64,000 bases of DNA, from contig NZ_BMPI01000011.1 in NCBI RefSeq assembly GCF_014647515.1, positions 124,001-188,000 of the forward strand. Reading direction: 5' to 3'. Numbering within the stretch: the first letter of the stretch is position 1; the number at the start of each line of letters is the position of its first letter. Positions 37,924 through 45,366 of this stretch are shown one piece after another. Made by a program: the position numbers and the translations under genes. This DNA is from Dactylosporangium sucinum (lineage in GTDB: Bacteria > Actinomycetota > Actinomycetes > Mycobacteriales > Micromonosporaceae). Under the pieces are notes generated by a model. That model did no database searches, was not told where the DNA came from, and saw nothing but the letters and a program-made list of their open reading frames with translations.

Positions 37924-38434
37924 TCAGGACCAGCCGGTGGTCGACCAGTCGTCGGCCGACCAGTAGTGGCCGCTCCAGTAGTGACCGCTCCAGTAGTGGC
38001 CCGTCCAGTACCGCTCGGCCCACTGCGGGTCGCTCCACGAGCCGGTGCCCGTCCACGGGGTGCCGGCCCAGGTCGCGGCGGCCCAGGTGCGCGAGGCGTA
38101 CGGCGGGACCCAGCGCTGGTTGTCCTGGTCGCCGCAGTCGACCTTGCGTGCGGCGGTCGAGGTGTTGGTGTAGCTCGCCAGGTCGTCGTCGCTCGTGGAG
38201 ACGGTGTTGTTCGTGGTGGACGCGCCGACCGCGACGACGAAGGGGTCCGTCGCGGGGTTGGTGAGCGAGGCGGTGCCGCCGCCGTCGTTGCCGGCGGCCA
38301 CGACGACCACGATCCCGGCCAGCCAGGCCTGCTCGACGGCGTACATCAGCGGGTCGACGGCCGACGCCGACATGCCGCCGGTGCCGTAGGACAGGTTGAG
38401 CACGCGGATCGGGTTCGCCGGGTCGGCGTTGCGG
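37924..38434 (-). pseudogene. truncated secreted S8 (subtilisin-like) protease
   Basis: The reading frame from ~38434 gives RNADPANPIRVLNLSYGTGG, SAVDPLMYAVEQAWLAGIVVVVAAGNDGGG and PFVVAVGAS, the middle of an S8 peptidase including the oxyanion-hole Asn (AAGNDG). The catalytic Asp and His regions and the signal peptide are missing upstream, where a TGA and unrelated sequence follow the junction at ~38434. After ASYTNTS the GTS-x-A serine motif is absent as well, and the frame ends in a W/Y-rich repeat tail (WTGHYWSGHYWSGHYW) typical of Micromonosporaceae S8 proteases, coded by 18-bp DNA repeats. Therefore a decayed gene, convergent with the reductase. Confidence 0.85.
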
Positions 38435-38471
38435 CAAAGTCACGACACCGTGACGACAATGCCCCGAACGC

Positions 38472-38498
38472 CCGACAGGATTTCCTCGGCCCTGTCGG
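38472..38498 (-). terminator. hairpin downstream of tetR
   Basis: CCGACAGG (38472-38479) and CCTGTCGG (38491-38498) form a perfect 8-bp stem with an 11-nt loop, ~40 bp beyond the stop of the tetR gene and just before the broken protease. Confidence 0.5.
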
Positions 38499-38539
38499 AC
38501 GCTCGTCGCGCCGGTGCCCCGACCGGCCGACACGGTCGC

Positions 38540-39178
38540 TCAGCGAGACCGCAGGGCGAGCGACGTCATCGCCTCGTGGAGCTGGGGCTCGGTCAGCGGC
38601 GGGACCGGAAGCGGACGGGCGGCGGCGGGGCGCAGGCCGTCCAGGAGCAGGGCCAGGGCGCGGCGCCACGTGTCCGGGGCCACCGCGGCCGTGGCCCGCA
38701 CAACCGTCGACGTCGACCACATCAGCAGCGGCAGGTCCTCGACCGCGAAGTCGGCGCGCAGGACGCCGGCCGTGTGCGCCCGGGCGATGATCTCGCGGAC
38801 GAAGTCCAGCTGGGCGTCGCAGAGTGCGGTCAGCTCGGCGGCGTCCGGGAAGCGGCGCGACATCGCGTCGTCCAGCGCCGGGTCGCTCGCCTGCAGCTCG
38901 CACATCCGCGTCACGTAGACCACGAAGCCGTCCCACGGGTCCGCGCAGGCCAGCGCCTCCGACCGGGCGGCCGCCAGGCGGGCCGCGATCAGCCCGGGCA
39001 TGACCGCGTCGATGAGGGCGTCGCGGCCGGCGAACCGGTTGTAGAGGGTGCCGGGGCTCACGCCGGCCCGCCGGGCGATCTCCTCCAGCGGCGCGTCCAG
39101 GCCGCGCTCGTGGAAGACCTCCACCGCGGCCGCGGTCAGCCGCTCCAGGTTGCGTTGCGCGTCCCGCCGCAGTGCCAC
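38540..39178 (-). CDS. TetR/AcrR family transcriptional regulator
   Basis: This 212-aa regulator has the HTH RRDAQRNLERLTAAAVEVFHERGLDAPLEEIARRAGVSPGTLYNRFAGRDALIDAV (4-60) and a helical ligand-binding domain. The 'TLYNRF' recognition helix is typical of actinobacterial TetR proteins controlling adjacent oxidoreductases. It is divergent from the SDR gene, and the 99-bp gap contains two related 16-bp dyads that are probable operators. GTG start 39178. Confidence 0.9.
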   Translation of the reverse strand: MALRRDAQRNLERLTAAAVEVFHERGLDAPLEEIARRAGVSPGTLYNRFAGRDALIDAVMPGLIAARLAAARSEALACADPWDGFVVYVTRMCELQASDPALDDAMSRRFPDAAELTALCDAQLDFVREIIARAHTAGVLRADFAVEDLPLLMWSTSTVVRATAAVAPDTWRRALALLLDGLRPAAARPLPVPPLTEPQLHEAMTSLALRSR

Positions 39179-39198
39179 CCCGCCCGGACCTCCCTAAC

Positions 39199-39214
39199 TT
39201 GACAGATGCCTCAA
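39199..39214. promoter_or_regulatory. TetR operator candidate, site 1
   Basis: TTGACAGATGCCTCAA has TTGA/TCAA ends identical to site 2 and overlaps a TTGACA -35-like hexamer, 20 bp from the tetR start. Similarity: TTGA...GC.TCAA. Confidence 0.55.
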
Positions 39215-39241
39215 CTTTGTTGCTACGCTCGTCCGCGGAAC

Positions 39242-39257
39242 TTGATGAGAGCATCAA
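39242..39257. promoter_or_regulatory. TetR operator candidate, site 2
   Basis: TTGATGAGAGCATCAA is a perfect dyad (TTGATG/CATCAA around AGAG), 20 bp before the SDR start and 43 bp from site 1 (four helical turns), consistent with control of the SDR gene. Confidence 0.65.
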
Positions 39258-39277
39258 CTTTTCCCGAGGAGTATCGC

Positions 39278-39982
39278 ATGTCCAAGGTCATGGCCGTGTT
39301 CGGCGCCGGCACCGGGCTCGGCGTGTCCGTCGCGCGGGCGTTCGGGCGCGACGGGCACCGGGTCGCGCTCGTCGCCCGCAGCGCCGGGCCGCTGGAGGAG
39401 CGCGCCGCCGCCCTGCGCGCCGAGGGGATCGACGCGACCGCCTTCCCGGCCGACCTGGCCGACCCCGACGGCGTCCCGGCGCTCGCCGGCGCGATCGCGG
39501 CGCGGCTCGGCGAGATCGGTGTGGTGCACTACGGCCCGGCGCCGACGGAACGGTTCACGGCGGCCCGGGAGCTCGACCCGCAGCGGCTGCGGGGCTACCT
39601 CGACCTGTACACCCACACCCTCATCGCCCTCGTCCACCAGGTCCTGCCGGGCATGACCGGCCGCCGCGACGGCGCGATCCTGGTCACGCAGGGCGTGACG
39701 GCGGTCCACCCCCGCCCGTTCCTGAGCGGCTTCGGCCCGGCGATGGCGGCGACCCGCAACTGGCTCGCCGCGCTGCACGCCGAGGTGGCCGCCGAGGGCG
39801 TCTACGTCGGCACGCTCAACGTCGCCGCGATGATCGCCGGCAGCGAGGGCCACCGCATGTTCCTGGCCGACGGGGCCGCGGCGGGCATCCCGACGGTCGA
39901 CCCGGAGTTCCTGGCGGGTCTCTGGCAGCGGTCGTACCGCGAGCGCGACCGCTTCGAGGAGACCTACCCCGCGCTGGGGTGA
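39278..39982 (+). CDS. short-chain dehydrogenase/reductase-like protein lacking the catalytic Tyr-Lys pair
   Basis: This 234-aa Rossmann protein has a cofactor motif KVMAVFGAGTGLGVSVARAFGRDGHRVALVAR and NVAAMIAG, so NAD(P) binding is likely. In the position of the SDR YxxxK motif it has FGPAMAATRNW (Tyr to Phe, Lys to Met), so classical oxidoreductase chemistry is doubtful. ATG 39278 has GAGGA 7 nt upstream. It is divergent from a TetR gene with two shared operators and convergent (19-bp overlap) with the serine hydrolase gene. Possibly a non-catalytic or altered-function SDR. Confidence 0.88.
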   Translation: MSKVMAVFGAGTGLGVSVARAFGRDGHRVALVARSAGPLEERAAALRAEGIDATAFPADLADPDGVPALAGAIAARLGEIGVVHYGPAPTERFTAARELDPQRLRGYLDLYTHTLIALVHQVLPGMTGRRDGAILVTQGVTAVHPRPFLSGFGPAMAATRNWLAALHAEVAAEGVYVGTLNVAAMIAGSEGHRMFLADGAAAGIPTVDPEFLAGLWQRSYRERDRFEETYPALG

Positions 39983-40779
39983 TGCTCGTCCAGCACCGCG
40001 TCGGACAGCGCGGGCCAGGCCTCGGCCGCCCACTCGCCGAAGTCCCGGTCGGTCAGGCAGGCCAGGGCCAGGCCCGCCCGCGGGTCCACCCACAGGAACG
40101 TGCCCGTCTTCCCGAAGTGGCCGAACGTCCCGGGGGAGTTGCGGGAGCCGGTCCAGTGCGGCGTCTTGCCGTCGCGCAGCTCGAAGCCCAGGCCCCAGTC
40201 GTTCGGGTCCTGGCGGCCGAAGCCCGGCAGGACGCCCGACACGCCCGGGAACTGCACCCGCGTCGCCTCCGGCATCAGGTCCTGGGCCAGGGTCGGCTCC
40301 AGCAGTTCCTGGGCCAGCAGGGCCAGGTCCGACACCGGGCCCACCGCGCCCGCGGCGGGGGAGCCCGCCAGGCGGGTGGCGCCCATGCCGAGCGGGCGCA
40401 GGACCGACTCGGTCATCAGCTCGGCGAACGTGCCGCCCGTGCGGGTCAGCACGAAGTCCGCCAGCAGCTCGAAGCCGCGGTTGGAGTACACCCGCTTGCG
40501 TCCCGGGGCGGCGAGCTGCCGGTCCTCGTCGAACGCCACGCCCGAGGTGTGGGCGAGCAGGTGGCGGACCGTCGAGCCCGCCGGGCCGGCGGGCTCGTCC
40601 AGCGTCACGTCGCCGCGGTCGACGGCGACCAGGACCGTCACCGCGGTCAGGAGCTTGGTGACCGACGCCCACGGCAGCGCCACGTCCGGCCCGGTGCGGT
40701 CGCGGACGCCGCCGGCGTCCACGACCGCGACCGCTGCGGTGTTCACGGGCCAGGTCTTGACGATGTCGAGTGCGCTCAC
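39964..40779 (-). CDS. serine hydrolase, class C beta-lactamase/DD-peptidase fold
   Basis: This 271-aa protein has the three penicillin-binding-type motifs: SVTK (nucleophile Ser, ~39) in LPWASVTKLLTAVTVLVAVDRG, YSN in RKRVYSNRGFELLADFV and HFGKTGTFLW (KTG, ~235). No signal peptide is visible, so it is probably cytoplasmic; such proteins include esterases and D-amino peptidases. GTG start 40779, 10 nt downstream of the chitinase stop on the same strand, hence possibly co-transcribed with it. Confidence 0.88.
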   Translation of the reverse strand: MSALDIVKTWPVNTAAVAVVDAGGVRDRTGPDVALPWASVTKLLTAVTVLVAVDRGDVTLDEPAGPAGSTVRHLLAHTSGVAFDEDRQLAAPGRKRVYSNRGFELLADFVLTRTGGTFAELMTESVLRPLGMGATRLAGSPAAGAVGPVSDLALLAQELLEPTLAQDLMPEATRVQFPGVSGVLPGFGRQDPNDWGLGFELRDGKTPHWTGSRNSPGTFGHFGKTGTFLWVDPRAGLALACLTDRDFGEWAAEAWPALSDAVLDEHHPSAG

Positions 40780-40789
40780 CTGAACGAAA

Positions 40790-42403
40790 CTACGGCAACG
40801 CGTTGAGGAACGGCTCGTGGGCGTTCATGAACTCCCAGCCGTAGTACCGGTCCCAGTTGATCGACCAGGTCATCAGGCCCCGGAAGGCGGGCGTCGTGCC
40901 GCCGCGCAGCGTGTAGGAGCCGCAGCCGGTGCCCTTCACCAGGCAGTTGACCGCCGCCTGGACGACCGCCGGGGCGACGTAGCCGTTGCCGGCGCTGACC
41001 GCGGCCGGCACGCCGAACGCGATCTGGTCCGCCCGCAGGCCGGGGAACGTCTGGCCGGTGTTCGCGACCGGGAAGCCGGCCTTGAGCATGTCGGTCATCG
41101 CGATGTGGAAGTCGGCGCCGCCCATGGTGTGGTACTGGTTGTCGAGCCCCCAGATCGGGCCGGAGTTGTAGTCCTGGACGTGCAGGACGGTGAGCGAGTC
41201 GCGCAGCGCGTGGATGACCGGCAGGTAGGAGCCGGCGCGGTTGTCCCCGGCGGACGTGCCGCCGTAGAACTGGTAGCCGAGCTGCACGAAGAACGTCTCC
41301 GGCGCCATCGTGAGCACGAACTTGGTGCCGTAGCGGGTCTTCAGCGTCTTCAGGGCCGAGATCAGGTTCACGATCACCGGGGTCGTCGGGTTGCGGAAGT
41401 CGCTGTCGCCCGCGTTGAGGTACAGCGAGTGCCCCTCGAAGTCGATGTCGAGCCCGTCCAGGCCGTACTTGTCGATGATCGCCGAGACCGAGGACACGAA
41501 CGCGTCGCGAGCGGCGGTGGTGGTGAGCTGGACCTGGCCGTTCTGGCCGCCGATCGAGATGAGCACCTTCTTGCCCTGGGCCTGCTTGGCCTTGATGGCG
41601 GCGATGAACTCGGCCTCCGACTCGACGTTCGGGCACTCGGCGACCGGGCACTGCCGGAAGCGGATGTCGCCCGAGGTGACGCTGGTCGGCTCGCCGAACG
41701 CCAGGTTGATGATGTCCCAGGCGGCCGGGACGTCGGCCATGCGCACGTAGCCGGAGCCGTTGGCGAAGCTGGCGTGCAGGTACCCGATGAGCGCGTGCTT
41801 GGGCAGCCCGGTCACCGGGGGCTGGCTGGTGGAGGGCGACGGCGAGGTGGACGGCGACCGCGACGGCGACGGCGAGACCGACCGCGAGGGCGACGGGGAG
41901 GCCGTGGTCGGGGAGGCCGTGGGCTGGCCGCCCGGGCCGTCGAGCGAGATGTCGTCGGCGTTGTACGCGCCGGTGCCGTACCAGCCGTGCACGAAGACCT
42001 GCACCGACGTCTGCCCGGCGGTCGTGGTGAACGGCACGGTGAGCTTGGTGTACGCCGACGCCGTCGTCCAGGTCGACGCGCCGCCGGTGATGCCCAGGTA
42101 CACGTAGCTGCCGCGCACCCACCCGGAGAGCGTGTACGCGGTGTTCGGCTGCACGGCCACGGTCTGCGTGCAGTTGGCGTTGTCGGAGGCGGTGGCGTTG
42201 CCGTTGAGGGCGTACGAGCCGGAGTGCACCGGCGTCGTGACCGCACCGGACCCGCTGCCGGTGCACGACCAGCCGCTCAGGTTGCCGCTCTCGAACCCGG
42301 GGTTGGTCAGCAGGTTCGCGGCGTAGGCGTTCGTTGTCACGAGAAGGGCGGCGGCCAGGGAGACCACGGCGCCGGCGGCAAGCAGGATGCGGTTGCGTTT
42401 CAT
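40790..42403 (-). CDS. secreted chitinase, GH18 with N-terminal carbohydrate-binding module
   Basis: This 537-aa exoenzyme cleaves chitin beta-1,4 bonds. Layout: signal peptide 1-31 (KRNRILLAAGAVVSLAAALLVTTNAYA), a beta-sandwich binding module (~33-165, LLTNPGFESGNLSGWSC), a Ser/Pro/Thr linker (~170-203) and the GH18 barrel with GLDGLDIDFEG; E323 is the catalytic acid. Later motifs KFVLTMAPETFF and MTWSINWD match Streptomyces-type family 18 enzymes. ATG 42403 has GGAGG 7 nt upstream. A motif shared with the ROK operon (42427-42454) lies 24 nt before the start and suggests control by chito-oligosaccharides. Confidence 0.94.
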   Translation of the reverse strand: MKRNRILLAAGAVVSLAAALLVTTNAYAANLLTNPGFESGNLSGWSCTGSGSGAVTTPVHSGSYALNGNATASDNANCTQTVAVQPNTAYTLSGWVRGSYVYLGITGGASTWTTASAYTKLTVPFTTTAGQTSVQVFVHGWYGTGAYNADDISLDGPGGQPTASPTTASPSPSRSVSPSPSRSPSTSPSPSTSQPPVTGLPKHALIGYLHASFANGSGYVRMADVPAAWDIINLAFGEPTSVTSGDIRFRQCPVAECPNVESEAEFIAAIKAKQAQGKKVLISIGGQNGQVQLTTTAARDAFVSSVSAIIDKYGLDGLDIDFEGHSLYLNAGDSDFRNPTTPVIVNLISALKTLKTRYGTKFVLTMAPETFFVQLGYQFYGGTSAGDNRAGSYLPVIHALRDSLTVLHVQDYNSGPIWGLDNQYHTMGGADFHIAMTDMLKAGFPVANTGQTFPGLRADQIAFGVPAAVSAGNGYVAPAVVQAAVNCLVKGTGCGSYTLRGGTTPAFRGLMTWSINWDRYYGWEFMNAHEPFLNALP

Positions 42404-42426
42404 GGACGGACCTCCATGGACGGTGG

Positions 42427-42454
42427 CCGCCATTATTAGGTTTGTTAACTGTTG
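42427..42454 (-). promoter_or_regulatory. candidate ROK-regulator site upstream of the chitinase gene
   Basis: Plus-strand text is CCGCCATTATTAGG, then TTTG, then TTAACTGTTG. The same two blocks, with Y/W variations and an 8-nt instead of 4-nt spacer, occur before the ROK gene at 57141-57172, in the same orientation relative to the gene. AT-rich dyads of this type are typical for ROK-family repressors. Confidence 0.55.
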
Positions 42455-42473
42455 TTGTCCAGAGGGGTACCGC

Positions 42474-42510
42474 TTGACGCCCGCTATTCATCCGGTGAAT
42501 AGTGGTCGCC
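42474..42510 (+). promoter_or_regulatory. leaderless padR promoter with operator
   Basis: TTGACG (-35, 42474-42479), 18-bp spacer and AATAGT (-10, 42498-42503) predict a start at ~42511, the padR ATG. CTATTCATCCGGTGAATAG (42484-42502) is a 7+5+7 palindrome over the spacer and -10, a probable autoregulatory PadR operator. Confidence 0.6.
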
Positions 42511-43047
42511 ATGTCAGCGCCGTTCGTGCTGCTGGGCCTGCTCGCGGGCGGCCCGCGGCACGGCTACGACCTCAAGCACGCCTACGACCGGACGTTGCCG
42601 CGGGCCAAGCCGCTCGGCTTCGGCCAGGTCTACGCCACCCTCGGCCGGCTCGAACGGGACGGCCTCGTCAGCCAGTCCGGCCAGGAGCGGGAGGGCGGCC
42701 CCGACCGCACCACGTTCGCCCTGACCGAGGACGGCCGGCGCAAGCTGGCCGGGTGGCTCGCCGCCGTCGAGGAGCCGGCCCCGCACGTGGCCAGCGCGCT
42801 GCTGGCCAAGGTCGTCGTCGCCCTGCTGGCCGCCGGGCCCGAGCAGGCGCTCGCCTACCTCGCCGCCCAGCGCCGGGCGCACGTCGACCGGCTGCGCGAG
42901 CTCACCCGGGCCAAGTCCCAGCCCGGCGCCACCGTCGGTGACGTCATCGCCGCCGACTACGCCATCACCCACCTCGACGCCGACCTGACCTGGCTCGCCG
43001 CCACGATCGAGCGCGTCGCGACGCCACACCCGGGGGAACCGTCATGA
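42511..43047 (+). CDS. PadR family transcriptional regulator
   Basis: This 178-aa regulator has a winged HTH (FVLLGLLAGGPRHGYDLKHAYDRTLPRAKPLGFGQVYATLGRLERDGLVSQSG..., 5-65) with the PadR signature HGYDL and VYATLGRLERDGL, and a C-terminal dimerisation helix bundle (Vir_C-like). It is the first gene of padR-ABC-permease; its stop overlaps the ATPase start (ATGA). PadR proteins next to ABC exporters usually repress them until the exported toxin binds. A leaderless promoter with a covering palindrome lies directly upstream; GTG 42502 is an alternative start. Confidence 0.92.
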   Translation: MSAPFVLLGLLAGGPRHGYDLKHAYDRTLPRAKPLGFGQVYATLGRLERDGLVSQSGQEREGGPDRTTFALTEDGRRKLAGWLAAVEEPAPHVASALLAKVVVALLAAGPEQALAYLAAQRRAHVDRLRELTRAKSQPGATVGDVIAADYAITHLDADLTWLAATIERVATPHPGEPS

Positions 43048-43742
43048 TCCTTTCCGCGCGAGGGGTGGTCCGCTCGTACGGGCCGACCCCTGCCGTCCGC
43101 GGCGTCACGCTCGAGGTCGCCGAGGGCGAGATCCTCGCCGTCACCGGGCCGAGCGGCTGCGGCAAGTCGACCCTGCTGCACTGCCTCGCCGGGATCATCC
43201 GGCCGGACGCGGGCGAGGTCACCTACCGCGGCCAGCGCGTCGACCAGCTCTCCGAGGCCGCCCGCTCCCGGCTGCGGCGCACCCAGTTCGGCGTGCTGTT
43301 CCAGTTCGGGCAGCTCGTCGCCGAGCTGACCGCGGCGGAGAACGTCGCGCTGCCGCTGCTGCTCGCCGGCACGGGGCGGCGAGCCGCGCGGACGGCGGCG
43401 CTGGCGTGGCTGGACCGCGCCGGCGTCGCCGACGTGGCCGACCAGCGCCCGGGCCAGATGTCCGGCGGCCAGCAGCAGCGGGTCGCGATGGCCCGGGCGC
43501 TGGTCACCGAGCCGGCCGTGGTCTTCGCCGACGAGCCGACCGGCGCCCTCGACACCGTCTCCGGCGAGCAGGTCCTCGGCCAGCTCGTGCGGGTCGCCCA
43601 GGAGCACCGCACCACGGTCGTCCTGGTCACGCACGAGGCGCGCGTCGCCGGGTACGCCGACCGCGAGCTCGTGCTCCGCGACGGCGTCCTCGACGACAGC
43701 GGCCTCGGCATCGCCGTCCCGGGCGGGAGGCACGGCCGGTGA
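43044..43742 (+). CDS. ABC transporter ATP-binding protein (MacB/LolD type)
   Basis: This 232-aa ATPase has Walker A GPSGCGKST (36-44), Q-loop FGVLFQFGQLVAELTAAENV, signature MSGGQQQRVAMARAL, Walker B VVFADEPTGALD and the H-loop VLVTHEARVAGYA. The 'LTAAENVALPLLLAG' context and partner FtsX-like permease place it in the MacB/LolD group, which drives lipid, peptide or drug release by mechanotransmission. It overlaps both neighbours (ATGA with padR, GTGA with the permease). Confidence 0.95.
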   Translation: MILSARGVVRSYGPTPAVRGVTLEVAEGEILAVTGPSGCGKSTLLHCLAGIIRPDAGEVTYRGQRVDQLSEAARSRLRRTQFGVLFQFGQLVAELTAAENVALPLLLAGTGRRAARTAALAWLDRAGVADVADQRPGQMSGGQQQRVAMARALVTEPAVVFADEPTGALDTVSGEQVLGQLVRVAQEHRTTVVLVTHEARVAGYADRELVLRDGVLDDSGLGIAVPGGRHGR

Positions 43743-45283
43743 GCCCGCTGACCACGATGCGGCTGGCGCTGGCCGGCACCCGCGTCGACACGGTGCGGGT
43801 GGCGCTGACCGCGCTCAGCGCCGCCCTCGCCGCGCTGTCGGTGCTCGCCGCCCTCAACGTGCTGGCCATCGGCCCGCTGGTGCCGGGGCACGTCGACGCC
43901 GATCAGTGGGCCCAGCAGTACCGCAGCGCCCTGCTGCGCGAGCCCGGCCTGCGCCCCGGTGTCATCCTCACCTTCATCCTGCTGACCGTGCCGGTCTTCG
44001 CGCTCGCCGGGCAGTGCGTCCGCCTCGGCGCGCCGGCGCGCGACCGGCGGCTGGCGGCGATCCGCCTGGCCGGCGCCACCCCGCGCCAGGCGGTCACGGT
44101 GGCGGCCGCCGAGACCGGCGTCGCCGCGCTGATCGGGGCGGGTTTCGGGCTCGCCGGGTACCTCGTGGGCCACCGCCTGCTGGACGAGCCCGACGCCCAG
44201 GGCCGGCTGGCGCTGCCCACCGACGTGCTCCCGCCGGTCTGGCTGATCGCCGCCGGCGTCGCCGCCATCCCCGTCGTCGCCGCGCTGGCCGCCGCCCTCG
44301 TCATGCGCCGGGTGACCGTCAGCCCGCTCGGCGTGGTCCGCAAGGCCCGCCGCGAGCGCCCGCCGGCGATCTGGGCCGGCCTCGTCCTCGGCGTCGGCAT
44401 CGCCCTGTTCACCGGCCTGGGCCCGCTCATGAAGCTCGCCGACAAACACCGGATCACCTGGCTCGCCGACTGGTCCCCGGTCCTCGTCTACGGCGGTGCG
44501 CTCATGGCCGCGTTCGGCGTCGTGCTCGGCACCGGCTGGCTCTCGTACACCACCGGCCGCCTCCTGCACCGCTACGCCCGCCGCCCGGCGCCGCTGCTCG
44601 CCGGCAGCCGCCTCATGGCCGACCCGTGGAGCGGCTCGCGCACCCTCGCCGTGCTGCTCGTCTGCGTCGTCTTCGCCGGCGGCGTGGCCTGGACCAGGTC
44701 CTGGTTCGCGGCCGAGGACCGGATCCGGGCGCAGTACCAGCGCACGCTCGACCCGCTCCAGGACCCGCAGCTGGACCCGTTCTACCTGAACACGGTGGCG
44801 CTCATCGACCTGGCGGTCCTGCTCGGCGTCGTGCTCGCCGCGCTCGGCATGCTCGTCGCGCTGGCCGACGGCATCCTCACCCGCCGCCGCGCGTACGCCG
44901 CCCTCGTCGCCACCGGCGTCCCGCGCCCGGTGCTGGCCCGCTCGATCCTGTGGCAGGCCTTCGTGCCGGCGATCCCGGCCGTCCTCATCGCGCTCACCGT
45001 CGGCGCCGGGCTGATGGCCTCGCTCGCCTCCGAGGTGCACGCGGGCGGCGGCGGGATGACCACCTGCCTCACCACCGCGGAGCAGTGCGACGCCACGCCG
45101 CTCGACGACCCCACGGTCTGGCAGGTGACGAAGGAGCCCGAGCTGCACCTCGCCGTCCCGGTACCGTGGGCCGAGCTCGCCCGCGACGCCGGCGTCGCCC
45201 TCGGCGCCGTCCTGGCGATCGTCGCGATCGGCCTGCTGTTCCTGCGCCCGAGCACCGACCTGGAGGAGATCCGGGTGACCTGA
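43739..45283 (+). CDS. FtsX-like ABC transporter permease
   Basis: This 514-aa integral membrane protein has the start of TM1 at MRLALAGTRVDTVRVALTALSAALAALSVLAALNVLA, RRLAAIRLAGATPRQAVTVAAAETGV (coupling region, the usual FtsX RRLA...GA), and about ten membrane segments with an extracytoplasmic Cys-containing loop (MTTCLTTAEQC). It ends with LFLRPSTDLEEIRVT. It lacks the large MacB periplasmic domain in canonical form. GTG 43739 overlaps the ATPase stop. Exported substrate unknown. The unit padR-ATPase-permease is self-contained. Confidence 0.9.
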   Translation: MSPLTTMRLALAGTRVDTVRVALTALSAALAALSVLAALNVLAIGPLVPGHVDADQWAQQYRSALLREPGLRPGVILTFILLTVPVFALAGQCVRLGAPARDRRLAAIRLAGATPRQAVTVAAAETGVAALIGAGFGLAGYLVGHRLLDEPDAQGRLALPTDVLPPVWLIAAGVAAIPVVAALAAALVMRRVTVSPLGVVRKARRERPPAIWAGLVLGVGIALFTGLGPLMKLADKHRITWLADWSPVLVYGGALMAAFGVVLGTGWLSYTTGRLLHRYARRPAPLLAGSRLMADPWSGSRTLAVLLVCVVFAGGVAWTRSWFAAEDRIRAQYQRTLDPLQDPQLDPFYLNTVALIDLAVLLGVVLAALGMLVALADGILTRRRAYAALVATGVPRPVLARSILWQAFVPAIPAVLIALTVGAGLMASLASEVHAGGGGMTTCLTTAEQCDATPLDDPTVWQVTKEPELHLAVPVPWAELARDAGVALGAVLAIVAIGLLFLRPSTDLEEIRVT

Positions 45284-45366
45284 GCCGGGTGGTAGGGCTG
45301 TCCCCACCGTCGTCCGGCGGGTTCGCGGGATCGTTCCGGGCGCCGCGCGTCCATAGCGTCGGCAGC

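Noticed and set aside
42454..42470. DasR or Streptomyces chitinase direct-repeat site near GTCCAGAGG
   Set aside because: Only one half resembles the TGGTCNAGACC pattern and no second half is present; the ROK-like motif next to it is much stronger.
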